The translations under genes were made by a program, and so were the position numbers. 64,000 nt of DNA from Enterobacter chengduensis (lineage in GTDB: Bacteria; Pseudomonadota; Gammaproteobacteria; Enterobacterales; Enterobacteriaceae), in the NCBI RefSeq assembly GCF_001984825.2, contig NZ_CP043318.1, positions 2,108,001-2,172,000 of the forward strand. The letters run 5' to 3'. The notes below the pieces were generated by a model. That model searched no databases. It was not told the origin of the DNA and saw nothing but the letters and a program-made list of their open reading frames with translations. How positions within the stretch are numbered: the first letter of the stretch is position 1; every line of letters starts with the position of its first letter. Positions 35,592 through 46,342 of the stretch are shown here, one piece after another.

Positions 35592-37979
35592 ATGAAATTC
35601 AGTGAACTGTGGTTACGCGAATGGGTGAACACCACGCTGGACAGCGACGCGCTGTCTAACCAGATCACCATGGCGGGTCTGGAAGTGGACGGCGTTGAGC
35701 CGGTTTCCGGTGCCTTCAACGGCGTGGTCGTCGGCGAAGTGGTCGAGTGCGGCCAGCACCCTAACGCCGACAAACTGCGCGTGACAAAAGTGAACGTGGG
35801 CGGTGAGCGCCTGCTGGATATCGTCTGCGGTGCGCCAAACTGCCGTCAGGGGCTGAAGGTGGCCGTGGCGACCGTCGGTGCAGTGCTGCCGGGCGATTTC
35901 AAAATCAAAGCGGCTAAGCTGCGCGGTGAGCCGTCGGAAGGCATGCTGTGCTCCTTCTCCGAGCTGGGTATTTCCGACGATCACAACGGCATCATTGAGC
36001 TGCCGCTGGATGCGCCGATCGGTACCGATATCCGTGAATACCTCAAGCTTGACGACAACACCATCGAAATCAGCGTCACGCCAAACCGTGCTGACTGCTT
36101 AGGCATCATCGGCGTGGCGCGCGACGTGGCCGTGCTGAACCAGACCGAGCTGAACGCGCCGGAGATCGTACCGGTAGAAGCGACCATCAGTGACGTGCTG
36201 CCTATTCAGGTTGACGCTGCGGATGCCTGCCCGCGCTACCTCGGCCGCGTGGTAAAAGGCATCAACGTGAAAGCGCCAACGCCGCTGTGGATGAAAGAGA
36301 AGCTGCGCCGCTGCGGCATCCGCTCTATCGACGCCGTGGTTGACGTGACCAACTACGTTCTGCTGGAGCTGGGCCAGCCAATGCACGCGTTCGATAAAGA
36401 TCGTATCGACGGCGGCATCGTTGTGCGCATGGCGAAAGAGGGGGAAACCCTGGTTCTGCTGGACGGCAGCGAAGCGAAGCTGAACGCCGATACCCTGGTG
36501 ATTGCTGACCACAGCAAAGCGCTGGCGATGGGCGGTATCTTCGGCGGCGAGCACTCGGGCGTGAATGATGAGACGCAAAACGTCCTGCTGGAGTGCGCGT
36601 TCTTCAGCCCGCTCTCCATCACCGGTCGCGCGCGCCGTCACGGCCTGCACACCGATGCGTCTCACCGCTACGAGCGCGGCGTAGACCCGGCGCTACAGTA
36701 CAACGCGATGGAGCGTGCAACCCGCCTGCTGATCGACATCTGCGGTGGCGAAGCGGGCCCGGTTATTGACGTTACCCACGAAGCGACCCTGCCGAAGCGC
36801 GCGACCATTACCCTGCGCCGCAGCAAGCTGGACCGCCTGATTGGTCACCACGTTGCCGATGCCCAGGTGACCGACATTCTGACGCGTCTGGGCTGCGAAG
36901 TGACCGAAGGCCAGGACGAGTGGAAAGCCGTTGCGCCATCCTGGCGTTTCGACATGGAAATTGAAGAAGACCTGGTGGAAGAAGTGGCCCGCGTTTACGG
37001 CTACAACAACATCCCTGACGAGCCAGTCCAGGCCGGTCTGGTGATGGGCAAACACCGTGAAGCCGACCTGTCCCTGAAGCGTGTGAAAACCATGCTAAAC
37101 GACAAAGGCTACCAGGAAGTGATCACCTACAGCTTTGTTGATCCTAAGCTGCAGCAGCTGATCCATCCGGGCCAGGAGGCGCTGATCCTGCCAAGCCCAA
37201 TTTCCAGCGAAATGTCCGCGATGCGTCTGTCCCTGTGGACGGGGCTGCTGGGCACAGTTGTTTACAACCAGAATCGTCAGCAAAACCGCGTGCGAATTTT
37301 CGAAAGCGGTTTGCGCTTTGTACCGGATAATCAGGCAAATTTAGGCATCCGTCAGGATCTCATGCTGGCTGGCGCCATCAGCGGAAACCGCTATGAAGAG
37401 CACTGGGACCTGGCAAAAGGCACGGTTGATTTCTACGATATGAAGGGCGACCTGGAAGCGATTCTGGATCTGACCGGTAAATTATCCGAAATTGAATTCC
37501 GCGCAGAAGCCATTCCGGCTCTGCATCCGGGCCAGAGTGCAGCCATCTATTTAGACGGCAAACGCGTTGGTTTCATTGGGGTTGTTCACCCTGAGCTGGA
37601 GCGTAAGCTGGACCTGAACGGCCGTACCATCGTGTTCGAGCTGGAATGGAGCCCGGTAGCAGACCGCGTGATTCCTCAGGCTCAGGACGTCTCCCGCTTC
37701 CCTGCAAACCGCCGTGATATCGCGGTTGTGGTCGCGGAAAACGTGCCTGCAGCAGATATTTTGGCCGAATGTAAGAAAGTTGGCGTAAATCAGGTAGTTG
37801 GCGTAAACTTATTTGACGTGTACCGCGGCAAGGGCGTAGCTGAAGGTTTCAAGAGCCTCGCTATTAGCCTTATCCTTCAGGATACCAGCCGTACACTCGA
37901 AGAAGAGGAGATTGCCGCTACCGTCGCCAAATGTGTAGAGGCATTAAAAGAGCGATTCCAGGCATCATTGAGGGATTGA
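35592..37979 (+). CDS. pheT: Phenylalanine--tRNA ligase beta subunit
   Basis: Large beta subunit, carrying the editing site for Tyr-tRNA-Phe and the tRNA anticodon contact. The 795 residues equal E. coli PheT. An N-terminal EMAP/tRNA-binding OB domain ([20 protein letters not shown], residues 46-65) comes first, then B3/B4 editing domains, a B5 domain near residues 400-470 and the C-terminal ferredoxin-like anticodon-binding domain ([20 protein letters not shown] onward). It lies 15 bases after pheS. Confidence 0.97.
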   Translation: MKFSELWLREWVNTTLDSDALSNQITMAGLEVDGVEPVSGAFNGVVVGEVVECGQHPNADKLRVTKVNVGGERLLDIVCGAPNCRQGLKVAVATVGAVLPGDFKIKAAKLRGEPSEGMLCSFSELGISDDHNGIIELPLDAPIGTDIREYLKLDDNTIEISVTPNRADCLGIIGVARDVAVLNQTELNAPEIVPVEATISDVLPIQVDAADACPRYLGRVVKGINVKAPTPLWMKEKLRRCGIRSIDAVVDVTNYVLLELGQPMHAFDKDRIDGGIVVRMAKEGETLVLLDGSEAKLNADTLVIADHSKALAMGGIFGGEHSGVNDETQNVLLECAFFSPLSITGRARRHGLHTDASHRYERGVDPALQYNAMERATRLLIDICGGEAGPVIDVTHEATLPKRATITLRRSKLDRLIGHHVADAQVTDILTRLGCEVTEGQDEWKAVAPSWRFDMEIEEDLVEEVARVYGYNNIPDEPVQAGLVMGKHREADLSLKRVKTMLNDKGYQEVITYSFVDPKLQQLIHPGQEALILPSPISSEMSAMRLSLWTGLLGTVVYNQNRQQNRVRIFESGLRFVPDNQANLGIRQDLMLAGAISGNRYEEHWDLAKGTVDFYDMKGDLEAILDLTGKLSEIEFRAEAIPALHPGQSAAIYLDGKRVGFIGVVHPELERKLDLNGRTIVFELEWSPVADRVIPQAQDVSRFPANRRDIAVVVAENVPAADILAECKKVGVNQVVGVNLFDVYRGKGVAEGFKSLAISLILQDTSRTLEEEEIAATVAKCVEALKERFQASLRD

Positions 37980-37983
37980 ACCT

Positions 37984-38283
37984 ATGGCGCTTACAAAAGC
38001 TGAAATGTCAGAATATCTGTTTGATAAGCTTGGGCTTAGCAAACGGGATGCCAAAGAGCTGGTAGAGCTGTTTTTCGAAGAGATCCGTCGTGCTCTGGAA
38101 AATGGTGAGCAGGTAAAACTCTCCGGTTTTGGCAATTTTGATTTGCGAGACAAAAACCAACGTCCGGGCCGCAACCCGAAGACGGGGGAAGATATTCCCA
38201 TTACAGCCCGCCGCGTGGTGACCTTCAGACCCGGCCAGAAGTTAAAAAGCCGCGTCGAAAACGCAACGCCCAAAGCAGAGTAA
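37984..38283 (+). CDS. ihfA: Integration host factor subunit alpha
   Basis: DNA-bending nucleoid protein, heterodimer partner of IhfB. The 99 residues match E. coli IhfA ([20 protein letters not shown]). The beta-arm signature is [22 protein letters not shown] (residues 47-68), with the intercalating proline in it. It starts four bases after pheT, so the two are co-transcribed. Confidence 0.98.
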   Translation: MALTKAEMSEYLFDKLGLSKRDAKELVELFFEEIRRALENGEQVKLSGFGNFDLRDKNQRPGRNPKTGEDIPITARRVVTFRPGQKLKSRVENATPKAE

Positions 38284-38295
38284 TATGAACTAACC

Positions 38296-38322
38296 AAAAA
38301 GGCCGCCCACGCGGCCTTTTTT
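38296..38322 (+). terminator. Intrinsic terminator after ihfA
   Basis: AAAAAGGCCGC-CCAC-GCGGCCTTTTTT, the end of the thrS-ihfA cluster. Confidence 0.92.
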
Positions 38323-38386
38323 CTTTGCGCTCTCCGGCAAACCCGCCGTAAAATCAATGATATCTCACGCTACTATAGCCTTACTC

Positions 38387-39367
38387 ATGCTTGATTATGC
38401 CCATCTACAGTACCGTTCCGATCGGCGTCGCCTGCTTTTGCTGGTGCTGTTACTTATTGCCGCCGCGGCCGTGAGCCTCTGCGCCGGAGACAGATGGATT
38501 GGGCCTGAAAGCTGGTGGGGGCCTGACGGGCAGCTCTTCGTCTGGCAAATTCGCCTCCCGCGCACCGTCGCGGTGGTACTGGTCGGTGCCGCGCTGGCGC
38601 TGTGCGGCACCATTATGCAGGCGTTGTTTGAAAACCCTCTGGCAGAGCCCGGCCTGCTCGGCGTGTCGAACGGTGCAGGCGTGGGGCTGATTGCGGCGGT
38701 GATGCTGGGCGGGGGAGAACTTTCCGGATGGAGCATTAGCCTGAGCGCCATTCTCGGCGCACTGCTGATCACCGCGATCCTGCTTCGCTTCGCCAGACGA
38801 CACCTGTCGACCAGCCGCCTGCTGCTTGCCGGCGTGGCGCTGGGGATTATCTGCAGCGCGCTGATGACCTGGGCGGTCTACTTCTCTACCGCCTTTGACC
38901 TGCGTCAGCTGATGTACTGGATGATGGGCGGCTTTGGGGGCGTTGACTGGCACCAGGGCTGGCTGATGGCGCTGCTGGTACCGGCCATCGTATGGGCGGC
39001 CCTGCAGGCGCAGCCGCTGAATATGCTCGCGCTGGGTGAAACCTCTGCCCGCCAGCTCGGCATGCCGATTGGGTTCTGGCGTAACGTGCTGGTGATCGTC
39101 ATTGGCTGGCTGGTCGGCGTCAGCGTGGCGCTGGCGGGCGCGATCGGCTTTATCGGGCTGGTTATACCCCACATGCTGCGCCTGTGTGGCCTCACGGACC
39201 ATCGAACCCTGCTTCCGGCCTCTGCGGTGGCCGGAGCCGTCACGCTGCTGGTGGCCGATATCATCGCCCGGCTTGCCCTGACGGCCGCGGAGCTGCCGAT
39301 TGGCGTGGTTACCGCCACGCTGGGCGCGCCGGTGTTTATCTGGCTACTATTAAAGTCCGGACGTTAA
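38387..39367 (+). CDS. btuC: Vitamin B12 ABC transporter permease BtuC
   Basis: Inner-membrane permease of the BtuCDF cobalamin importer (FecCD family, ten spans per subunit). I choose the start at 38387 ([15 protein letters not shown]), which gives the 326 residues of E. coli BtuC; the 30-base-longer frame begins in the terminator region. Signature blocks are [20 protein letters not shown] near residue 46, [19 protein letters not shown] near residue 84, and [18 protein letters not shown] near residue 249. No strong ribosome-binding site is visible. Confidence 0.95.
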   Translation: MLDYAHLQYRSDRRRLLLLVLLLIAAAAVSLCAGDRWIGPESWWGPDGQLFVWQIRLPRTVAVVLVGAALALCGTIMQALFENPLAEPGLLGVSNGAGVGLIAAVMLGGGELSGWSISLSAILGALLITAILLRFARRHLSTSRLLLAGVALGIICSALMTWAVYFSTAFDLRQLMYWMMGGFGGVDWHQGWLMALLVPAIVWAALQAQPLNMLALGETSARQLGMPIGFWRNVLVIVIGWLVGVSVALAGAIGFIGLVIPHMLRLCGLTDHRTLLPASAVAGAVTLLVADIIARLALTAAELPIGVVTATLGAPVFIWLLLKSGR

Positions 39368-39400
39368 AAAACGACCTGTAAAACAACCAGAGGGAATGCT

Positions 39401-39952
39401 ATGCAGTCAGATATCCTGAATACCGAAGTGACCACCATTGACGGCGAGAAAACTACGCTGGAAGGCTACAGAGGCAAGGTGTTGCTTATCGTCAACGTGG
39501 CATCCAAATGCGGCCTGACGCCGCAGTACGAGCAGCTGGAAAATATTCAGAAGGCCTGGGAGAAAGACGGTTTCACCGTGCTGGGCTTCCCGTGCAACCA
39601 GTTCCTCGGCCAGGAGCCGGGCAGCGAAGAGGAGATCAAAACCTTCTGCAGCACTACCTATGGCGTGACGTTCCCGATGTTCAGCAAAATTGACGTCAAC
39701 GGCGAGGACCGCCATCCCCTGTATGCGAAGCTGATCGCTGCCGCTCCTAAGGCCGTTGCGCCGGAAGACAGCGGTTTTTATGAACGTATGGCCAGCAAAG
39801 GTCGCGCGCCGCTTTACCCGGACGATATCCTGTGGAATTTTGAGAAATTCCTGATTGGTCGCGACGGTCAGGTCGTTCAGCGTTTTTCGCCGGATATGAC
39901 GCCTGAAGATCCGATCGTCATGGAGTCGATCAAGCTGGCGCTGGCAAAATAA
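39401..39952 (+). CDS. btuE: Glutathione/thioredoxin peroxidase BtuE
   Basis: Peroxidase of the glutathione peroxidase family that, in E. coli, prefers thioredoxin. It is not needed for B12 uptake despite its place. The 183 residues have peroxidatic Cys37 in [12 protein letters not shown], the FPCNQF motif (near residue 64) and WNFEKFL near residue 146, the Trp/Asn of the catalytic tetrad. AGAGGGAATGCT precedes the ATG. Its stop overlaps btuD by one base. Confidence 0.96.
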   Translation: MQSDILNTEVTTIDGEKTTLEGYRGKVLLIVNVASKCGLTPQYEQLENIQKAWEKDGFTVLGFPCNQFLGQEPGSEEEIKTFCSTTYGVTFPMFSKIDVNGEDRHPLYAKLIAAAPKAVAPEDSGFYERMASKGRAPLYPDDILWNFEKFLIGRDGQVVQRFSPDMTPEDPIVMESIKLALAK

Positions 39953-40707
39953 TGTCATTGCTGATGCAGCTCACGGACGTTGCCGAGAGGGGACGTCTGG
40001 AGCCGATAACCGGTACCGTCAATGCGGGAGAGATCCTGCATCTTGTCGGGCCAAACGGTGCAGGGAAGAGCACGCTGCTGGCGCGGATGGCGGGCATGAC
40101 CGACGGAGAAGGGCAGATAACGCTGCTGGAGCATACGCTTGCCGACTGGTCACCGGTCTCTCTGGCGCATCGGCGCAGCTACCTCGTACAGCAGCAGGTG
40201 CCGCCCTTTGCGATGCCGGTCTGGCACTATCTGATGCTGCATCTGCATGACAAACAGCAGACGGCGCTGCTGACGGACGTGGCGGCGGCCCTTGGGCTGC
40301 AAGATAAACTCTCCCGGCATGCCAGCCAGCTTTCCGGCGGAGAGTGGCAGCGGGTGCGCCTGGCGGCCGTCATCGTTCAGATCCACCCGGCAGGGAATCC
40401 TCACGGGCGGATGCTGCTTCTCGATGAGCCCATGAGCGGTCTGGACGTGGCGCAGCAGGCGGCTCTGGATAAGCTGCTAAGCGCCCTGAGCCAAAAGGGC
40501 ATCGCCGTGGTGATGAGCAGTCATGACCTCAACCATACCCTGCGTCATGCCCACCGGGTGTGGCTGCTTTCGCAGGGTAACATGATCGCCAGCGGTGCGC
40601 GCGACCGGGTCCTTACCCCACCCAACCTTGCCCGCGCGTACAACATGTCGTTCCGCAGGCTGGATATAGAGGGCCATAAGATGCTGATTTCTACCGGGCA
40701 GACGTAA
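39952..40707 (+). CDS. btuD: Vitamin B12 ABC transporter ATP-binding protein BtuD
   Basis: Cytoplasmic ATPase of BtuCDF. The 251 residues carry Walker [10 protein letters not shown] near residue 34, the Q-loop [10 protein letters not shown] near residue 77, the signature [12 protein letters not shown] near residue 126, Walker [13 protein letters not shown] near residue 155 and the H-loop [13 protein letters not shown] near residue 190. It is coupled to btuE through TAATG. No btuF lies nearby, as in E. coli. Confidence 0.97.
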   Translation: MSLLMQLTDVAERGRLEPITGTVNAGEILHLVGPNGAGKSTLLARMAGMTDGEGQITLLEHTLADWSPVSLAHRRSYLVQQQVPPFAMPVWHYLMLHLHDKQQTALLTDVAAALGLQDKLSRHASQLSGGEWQRVRLAAVIVQIHPAGNPHGRMLLLDEPMSGLDVAQQAALDKLLSALSQKGIAVVMSSHDLNHTLRHAHRVWLLSQGNMIASGARDRVLTPPNLARAYNMSFRRLDIEGHKMLISTGQT

Positions 40708-40781
40708 CCGTTTCTTGCCTGTAGGCACAATTGCACGCTAAATTACGAAAAGAACAAAAAAAGCAGAGGATTCGTCTGGAA

Positions 40782-41246
40782 ATGCGATTCTGGTTTCTCC
40801 TGATGACAGCACTTTTTCTTACGGGATGCAGCAGCCATCGTGCCCCGCCGCCTAACCCACGGCTTTCAGATTCGATCACCGTCATTGCTAGCCTGAACGA
40901 TCAGCTGAGCAACTGGCGCGGCACGCCTTATCGCTACGGCGGCATGAGTCGCGGCGGCGTGGATTGCTCCGGCTTCGTTCTGATGACGTTTCGCGACAAG
41001 TTTGATTTACAGCTTCCGCGCGAAACGCGCAAGCAGGCGGAAATTGGCACTGAAATTGATAAAGACGATCTTCTGCCCGGAGACCTGGTTTTCTTCAAAA
41101 CCGGCTCGGGTGAAAGCGGTCTCCACGTTGGCATATATGATACAGACAATCAGTTCATTCATGCCTCGACCAGTCGCGGGGTGATGCGCTCTTCTCTTGA
41201 TAATGTTTACTGGCGTAAAAACTTCTGGCAGGCGCGACGTATATAG
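40782..41246 (+). CDS. nlpC: NlpC/P60 family lipoprotein
   Basis: Putative peptidoglycan endopeptidase lipoprotein. The start at 40782 (MRFWFLLMTALFLTGC) gives the 154 residues of E. coli NlpC and a lipobox with Cys16. The NlpC/P60 domain has catalytic Cys in GGVDCSGFVLM near residue 68, then the His in SGLHVGIYDTDN near residue 118 and a second polar residue in FIHASTSRGV. A longer upstream frame is basic and not family-like. Confidence 0.95.
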   Translation: MRFWFLLMTALFLTGCSSHRAPPPNPRLSDSITVIASLNDQLSNWRGTPYRYGGMSRGGVDCSGFVLMTFRDKFDLQLPRETRKQAEIGTEIDKDDLLPGDLVFFKTGSGESGLHVGIYDTDNQFIHASTSRGVMRSSLDNVYWRKNFWQARRI

Positions 41247-41271
41247 TCTTTGTCGGATACTTCTCTTATGG

Positions 41272-41303
41272 CGGCATGGTGAGTAATAAATCATGCCGTT
41301 TTT
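41272..41303 (+). terminator. Intrinsic terminator after nlpC
   Basis: CGGCATG/CATGCCG stem (41272-41298), 13-base loop and five T. Confidence 0.8.
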
Positions 41304-41539
41304 CTCAAATAAGATGCTTAAAGTTAAATTTACCTACAATTAGCGAATCCTGCATGTGTCTGTTTTATCTAAAACTGGCTATTATTTTGCAATCAGGATA
41401 AAATTATTTTAGATTCAGGGATAAATCTGAAAATTAATACGGAACTAATGAAATTAATCTTATTAAAATCAAGACAGTGGAATTGTGTCGGCAATTGCTC
41501 CAGGATGTCCTCTCTCATCTTTAATGCGGGGCAAGTGCA
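41304..41539. other. nlpC-ydiV intergenic region
   Basis: Strongly AT-rich and without an open frame of note. It should carry the ydiV promoter. The base composition continues into the first half of ydiV. Confidence 0.4.
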
Positions 41540-42256
41540 ATGATTATTACGCTAGATAATGCTTACCAGTCTGAACTGCTGCTTCTGCCTGCTCGTAATA
41601 GCGCAGGTGAGCTTAAAGGTTTAGAAATTCTGGTTAACTTTACTGGCGTCGGCAGCGATGTGCGGATCCCCACTGAGCTTGTTATCCCTCGGCTTTCAGC
41701 GGCCGAAGAGTTAGCGTTGTTTAACGAAAAACTGCAATTGCTTGATACCTGTAAACTGTTTTTTATTCAGCATCAGTTAATTGCGTGGATCAATATTACG
41801 CCTACAATTGTTGAATTTTTATTAACTAATGGAAACGCTGTTTCAATCCTTGAACGTTATCCGTTTCTTGAGTTTACTGTTAATGAGAATTATCCAGGGT
41901 TAAATAACGGAAAGGACGATCTGCAGCTGGCGAGAATGGCGATCCATTTCCCGCTGGTTTTGGCTAACTTTGGCGCTGGCGCCGCGTCGCTCAAAGCGGT
42001 CTATGATGGATTATTTAAACGGGTTATTCTCGACAAAGGCTTCATCCAGCAGCGGGCTTCGGAGCTCTCTTTCGAGCCGTTTATGCGCGCTATTCTCTGG
42101 CAAATCACGCCTCACTGCCAGTCTGTGATCGTCTCAGGCATTGATGACCACGGCCTGCTGCAACGCGTGTTGCCCTTCAATTTTGGCGCTATGCAGGGCG
42201 CGCTCTGGCCTGCGGTCGCCGCGGAGCACGTCACGACGCTGGTTCAGCAGCGATAA
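41540..42256 (+). CDS. ydiV: Degenerate EAL-domain anti-FlhDC factor YdiV (RflP)
   Basis: Post-translational repressor of flagella: in Salmonella and E. coli YdiV binds FlhD and directs FlhDC to ClpXP in poor nutrients. The 238 residues have an EAL fold that lacks the catalytic motif. The canonical EAL is replaced by LEI in [12 protein letters not shown] near residue 27, and metal ligands of active phosphodiesterases are missing. The motif [12 protein letters not shown] near residue 115 and GGID-like [11 protein letters not shown] match E. coli YdiV (237 aa). Its 5' half is AT-rich compared with neighbours. Confidence 0.93.
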   Translation: MIITLDNAYQSELLLLPARNSAGELKGLEILVNFTGVGSDVRIPTELVIPRLSAAEELALFNEKLQLLDTCKLFFIQHQLIAWINITPTIVEFLLTNGNAVSILERYPFLEFTVNENYPGLNNGKDDLQLARMAIHFPLVLANFGAGAASLKAVYDGLFKRVILDKGFIQQRASELSFEPFMRAILWQITPHCQSVIVSGIDDHGLLQRVLPFNFGAMQGALWPAVAAEHVTTLVQQR

Positions 42257-42317
42257 CCCTTGCTTTCGCCCGTGTTTAAGTCAGAGGAAACCCTCTACAC
42301 TAAAAGCAGGAGGACTT

Positions 42318-43760
42318 ATGACCCTGTCTTTTACTGCTTGCTGGCACGATGAGTTGCCGGAATTTTACACCGCACTCAAACCCACACCGTTACACCATTC
42401 ACGCCTTATCTGGCATAACGATCGGCTGGCAGAAGAACTGGCCATTCCACCTGAGCTGTTTCAGCGCTCAGATAGCGCTGGCGTCTGGGGAGGCGAAACG
42501 CTTCTCGCCGGTATGCAACCCCTGGCTCAGGTCTATAGCGGACACCAGTTTGGCGTCTGGGCGGGACAGCTGGGCGACGGCCGGGGGATCCTGCTCGGTG
42601 AACAACAGCTGCCCAACGGGGAGACGGTTGACTGGCACCTGAAAGGCGCGGGCCTGACGCCCTATTCGCGAATGGGGGACGGGCGTGCGGTACTGCGGTC
42701 AACGATTCGCGAGTGTCTGGGCTGTGAAGCGATGCATGCGCTAGGGATCCCCACCACCCGCGCGCTCTCGATCGTCACCAGCGAGACGCCGGTTATGCGT
42801 GAATCCGTGGAAAAGGGCGCAATGCTGATGCGTATCGCACAGAGCCACCTGCGCTTTGGTCATTTCGAGCACTTTTACTATCGCCGCGAGCCGGAAAAGG
42901 TGCGCCAGCTGGCGGACTTTGCCATTCGTCACCACTGGGTGCATGTGCAGGATGAGGCGGATAAATACATTCTCTGGTTCAGGGATGTGGTTGCCCGCAC
43001 CGCAACCCTGATTGCCCGCTGGCAAACGGTCGGCTTTGCCCATGGCGTCATGAATACGGACAACATGTCGCTTCTCGGGCTGACCTTTGATTACGGTCCG
43101 TTTGGCTTCCTGGACGATTATCAGCCTGGGTATATCTGCAACCACTCCGACTATCAGGGACGTTACAGCTTTGACAATCAGCCCGCGGTGGGCCTGTGGA
43201 ACCTGCAGCGGCTTGCGCAAACCCTGTCGCCGTTTATCGACGTTGATGCTCTCAACGATGCGCTCGACAGCTATCAGGACATCTTGCTGCGAGAATATGG
43301 CACGCTGATGCGCAACAAGCTGGGGCTGATGACGCAGGAGAAAGGCGATAACGACCTTCTCAACGGTCTGTTTGCCCTGATGGCGCGCGAGGGCAGCGAT
43401 TATACCCGTACCTTCCGGATGCTGGGCCAGACGGAGCAGCACAGCGCCGCCTCGCCGCTGCGCGATGAGTTTATTGACCGACAGGCGTTTGACGACTGGT
43501 TTGCATCCTACCGCGCGCGGCTGCAGCAGGAGCAGGTGGACGACGCGACCCGTCAGGCGAGTATGAATGCAGCGAATCCCGCGATGGTGTTGCGCAACTG
43601 GCTGGCGCAGCGGGCGATTGAGCAGGCAGAGCAGGGCGAGTACGGCGAGCTGCACCGTCTGCACGTGGCGTTGCGCACGCCGTTTGCCGACCGGGATGAT
43701 GACTACGTCAGCCGCCCGCCCGACTGGGGCAAGCGGCTGGAGGTGAGTTGCTCAAGCTAG
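42318..43760 (+). CDS. selO: Protein adenylyltransferase SelO (YdiU)
   Basis: Pseudokinase that transfers AMP to Ser, Thr and Tyr of target proteins in redox stress. The 480 residues ([20 protein letters not shown]) have family blocks [20 protein letters not shown] near residue 76, [20 protein letters not shown] near residue 105 and [20 protein letters not shown] near residue 237, which holds the metal-binding Asn and Asp. It ends in CSS, where animal SelO has selenocysteine. AGGAGG lies 4 bases before the ATG at 42318; a longer frame runs back inside ydiV and is rejected. It overlaps convergent hmuV by 4 bases. Confidence 0.96.
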   Translation: MTLSFTACWHDELPEFYTALKPTPLHHSRLIWHNDRLAEELAIPPELFQRSDSAGVWGGETLLAGMQPLAQVYSGHQFGVWAGQLGDGRGILLGEQQLPNGETVDWHLKGAGLTPYSRMGDGRAVLRSTIRECLGCEAMHALGIPTTRALSIVTSETPVMRESVEKGAMLMRIAQSHLRFGHFEHFYYRREPEKVRQLADFAIRHHWVHVQDEADKYILWFRDVVARTATLIARWQTVGFAHGVMNTDNMSLLGLTFDYGPFGFLDDYQPGYICNHSDYQGRYSFDNQPAVGLWNLQRLAQTLSPFIDVDALNDALDSYQDILLREYGTLMRNKLGLMTQEKGDNDLLNGLFALMAREGSDYTRTFRMLGQTEQHSAASPLRDEFIDRQAFDDWFASYRARLQQEQVDDATRQASMNAANPAMVLRNWLAQRAIEQAEQGEYGELHRLHVALRTPFADRDDDYVSRPPDWGKRLEVSCSS

Positions 43761-44536
43761 GGCGCGAGAAACACCTGCGGCGCGTCGTGAGCCGGATGGC
43801 TGCCGACGAGGACCTGCGCGCCGTACCAGCGGGCCAGCGCATCGGCCTGCAAAACGGTTTCCGGTTCTCCCTGGGAGACGATGCTGCCGCCATGCAGCAG
43901 CAGGATGCGGTCCGCCCACAGCGCCGCCAGATTCAGGTCGTGCAGCACCGCGCAAACGTGCAGATGTCCCCGGCGGGTCAGGGATTTCAGCAGGCGCAGC
44001 AGATGCTGCTGGTGATAGAGATCCAGCGCGGACGTGGGTTCATCAAGGAACAGCCAGCCGCGCGGGGCGCCCTCGCACCAGAGCTGGGCCAGCGCGCGGG
44101 CGAGCTGGACGCGCTGCTGCTCGCCGCCGGAGAGGGCGGCAAACTGCCTGCCCGCCAGCGGTAAGCAGCCTGTGATGGCCATGACCTCCTCAATCACCGA
44201 CGCTTCAGGCGTGCGGGTCCAGGGCGCGCGGCCCATACCGACGACCGCCTCAACCGGCCAGTCAAATCCGAGCTGGGTATTCTGGCGCATCACCGCCCGG
44301 TAGCGTGCGAGTCTGTCCGGCTGCCAGTCTGCAAGCGGCGTACTCGCCAGGCTGCACCGTCCGCCCGCAGGTTTAAGATAGCCGGTAAGCAGCCGCATTA
44401 GCGTTGATTTTCCGGCGCCGTTAGGGCCAATCAGCGCCACCAGTTCGCCCTGAGATAAGGTCAGCGACACGTCGTTAATCAGCGTGCGTTGCCCGGCGCG
44501 AAAAACAAGATTTTCTGCACAATAGCGTTCAGCCAT
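43757..44536 (-). CDS. hmuV: Hemin ABC transporter ATP-binding protein HmuV
   Basis: Cytoplasmic ATPase of the hemin importer HmuTUV. The 259 residues have Walker [10 protein letters not shown] near residue 37, the signature [15 protein letters not shown] near residue 144, Walker [13 protein letters not shown] near residue 166 and H-loop [10 protein letters not shown] near residue 196. FecE-like. Its start overlaps hmuU by 8 bases. It is the last gene of the hmu operon. Confidence 0.95.
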   Translation of the reverse strand: MAERYCAENLVFRAGQRTLINDVSLTLSQGELVALIGPNGAGKSTLMRLLTGYLKPAGGRCSLASTPLADWQPDRLARYRAVMRQNTQLGFDWPVEAVVGMGRAPWTRTPEASVIEEVMAITGCLPLAGRQFAALSGGEQQRVQLARALAQLWCEGAPRGWLFLDEPTSALDLYHQQHLLRLLKSLTRRGHLHVCAVLHDLNLAALWADRILLLHGGSIVSQGEPETVLQADALARWYGAQVLVGSHPAHDAPQVFLAP

Positions 44537-45521
44537 GCGCGCCTCCGCGACGAAAGATAAGCCACAGGAACCACGGCGCGCCGAGAAGGCTGGTCAATAA
44601 GCCGACCGGCATTTCCGCCGGGGCGACCAGGCTGCGCGCCAGCGTATCGGCCACCAGCAGAAGCAGCGCGCCGGCCAGCACCGAACCGGGGAGCACCGCC
44701 CGGTGGTCGGCGCCCAGCCACATGCGCACCAGGTGCGGTACCACCAGGCCGACAAAGCCGATCACGCCGCTGACCGCAACGGCGGCGGCCACCAGCAGGG
44801 CGCTGCACAGCAGCAGGATCCGCTGCACGGCGGCAACCTCCACGCCGAGGTAGTGCGCCTCTTCGTCGCCCAGCTGCAGCAGGTTGAGGGCACCTGCCAG
44901 ACGCCAGATAACCAGCACGGTGGGAACCATCAGCGACGCGACGGCCAGCAGCGTTGACCACTGCGCCTGGCCGAGGCTGCCCATTCCCCAGAGCGAAAGC
45001 TGGCGAAGCTGGGCATCGTTGCTGAGCCATGACAGCACGCCGACGGCCGCGCCGCACAGCGCGTTGATGGCAATGCCCACCAGCAGCAGGCGCGACAGGG
45101 ACGCGTCACGCTGCCGGCTGAGCAGGAAAATCACGAAGGTGGCGGCCAGCGCGCCGAGAAACGCCGCCAGCATCGGGGCATACAGCATCACCAGCGCAGG
45201 CAGCGAGAGCGGGAGCACCACCCACAGCGCAACCGCAAGCGCCGCGCCGCTGCTGATGCCGAGCAGGCCAGGGTCCGCCAGCGGGTTGCGAAACAGCCCC
45301 TGCATCACGCAGCCCGCCAGCGCCAGCGAACCGCCGATCGCCAGCGCCAGCAGCACGCGAGGCAGACGGATCGTCAGCCAGATCTGACGCAGCGCTTCGT
45401 CGGTGCCGTTCCACAGCAGGCTTACCGGCAGACGCAGCGCGCCAATACCGCTGGCCGTCAGCGTCATGACGACCAGCAGCGCGGCCAGCATCCACAGTGA
45501 CAATGCGGCTCGCCGGGACAT
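44529..45521 (-). CDS. hmuU: Hemin ABC transporter permease HmuU
   Basis: Inner-membrane permease (FecCD family) of the hemin importer. The 330 residues have about ten spans. IWLTIRLPRVLLALAIGGSL near residue 47, RNPLADPGLLGISSGAAL near residue 77 and GVIGFVGLVVPHLVRMWLG near residue 247 are the family blocks. The start codon shares a base with the hmuT stop (TGATG). Related to BtuC elsewhere in the window but in a heme operon. Confidence 0.95.
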   Translation of the reverse strand: MSRRAALSLWMLAALLVVMTLTASGIGALRLPVSLLWNGTDEALRQIWLTIRLPRVLLALAIGGSLALAGCVMQGLFRNPLADPGLLGISSGAALAVALWVVLPLSLPALVMLYAPMLAAFLGALAATFVIFLLSRQRDASLSRLLLVGIAINALCGAAVGVLSWLSNDAQLRQLSLWGMGSLGQAQWSTLLAVASLMVPTVLVIWRLAGALNLLQLGDEEAHYLGVEVAAVQRILLLCSALLVAAAVAVSGVIGFVGLVVPHLVRMWLGADHRAVLPGSVLAGALLLLVADTLARSLVAPAEMPVGLLTSLLGAPWFLWLIFRRGGAHG

Positions 45522-46342
45522 CAGGGCAGCTGCTCCGCTTTGGCCCGCAGCTGCCGGATGGCTTCCGGCGTTCGCACGCTGAAGCCCAGCAGCGCCATGT
45601 CGTCAATCGCCAGCACCTGCTTATTCCGTCCCGCCGGAGTTTGCGCCAGGCCGGGCAGCGTCCACAGATTCGCTTCACCGCCCAGGGCGTTGAGGCCGTC
45701 CTGAGAAATCACCACCAGATCGGGGCGGCTGGCGATCGTGCCCTCCTGAGACAGCGGCTGATAGCGGGTAAACCCCTGCATCGCGTTCTGCAGCCCCGCC
45801 GCACGAATGGCCGCGTCCGCGCCGGTCTGTTGTCCGGCCGCCATGGCGGTCATTCCGCCGTGGTTGAGAATAAACAGCACCCGTTTATTTAGCGGTGACG
45901 CGGGCAGCTCCGTGAGCGACTGACGCAGCGCGCTGCGCAGGGCTTCCCCCTTGGCCTCGCGGTGCGTCGCTTCAGCGACGATCCGCAACTTTTCGTCAAT
46001 GACGCTCAGGTCGTTACGGGCAGGCACCGCGATAACCCTGACGTGGCTTTGCTCAACCTGCTTAAGCGCCAGAGAGGGCTGCGCCTGGGCGCTGGCCAAT
46101 ACCAGCGTAGGGCGCATGGACAAGATCCCTTCCGCGTTGAGCTGGCGCAGATAGCCCACGTCCGGCAGCGCGGTCGCCGCCTGCGGCCACCGGCTGGTGC
46201 TGTCGCGGGCCACCAGCGAAGACGCCGCGCCGAGGGCGTAGACAATCTCGGTGACGTCGCCGCCGAGGGTCACGATTTTCTCCTGCGGCGCGGCAAACGC
46301 CATCAGGGGCAGGGCGCTGAGCAGGGCAAGCCACCGTTTCAT
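45521..46342 (-). CDS. hmuT: Hemin-binding periplasmic protein HmuT
   Basis: Periplasmic heme-binding component of HmuTUV. The 273 residues have a Sec signal (MKRWLALLSALPLMAFAA) and the helical-backbone class III binding-protein fold: KIVTLGGDVTEIVYALGA near residue 22, DVGYLRQLNAEGILSMRPTL near residue 61 (with a Tyr that fits the HmuT heme ligand) and GMTAMAAGQQTGADAAIRAA near residue 162. It overlaps the hmuS stop by four bases. Confidence 0.94.
   Translation of the reverse strand: MKRWLALLSALPLMAFAAPQEKIVTLGGDVTEIVYALGAASSLVARDSTSRWPQAATALPDVGYLRQLNAEGILSMRPTLVLASAQAQPSLALKQVEQSHVRVIAVPARNDLSVIDEKLRIVAEATHREAKGEALRSALRQSLTELPASPLNKRVLFILNHGGMTAMAAGQQTGADAAIRAAGLQNAMQGFTRYQPLSQEGTIASRPDLVVISQDGLNALGGEANLWTLPGLAQTPAGRNKQVLAIDDMALLGFSVRTPEAIRQLRAKAEQLP

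Noticed and set aside
42141..42317. N-terminal extension of selO into ydiV
   Set aside because: AGGAGG directly before 42318 and the E. coli start both support the shorter form.
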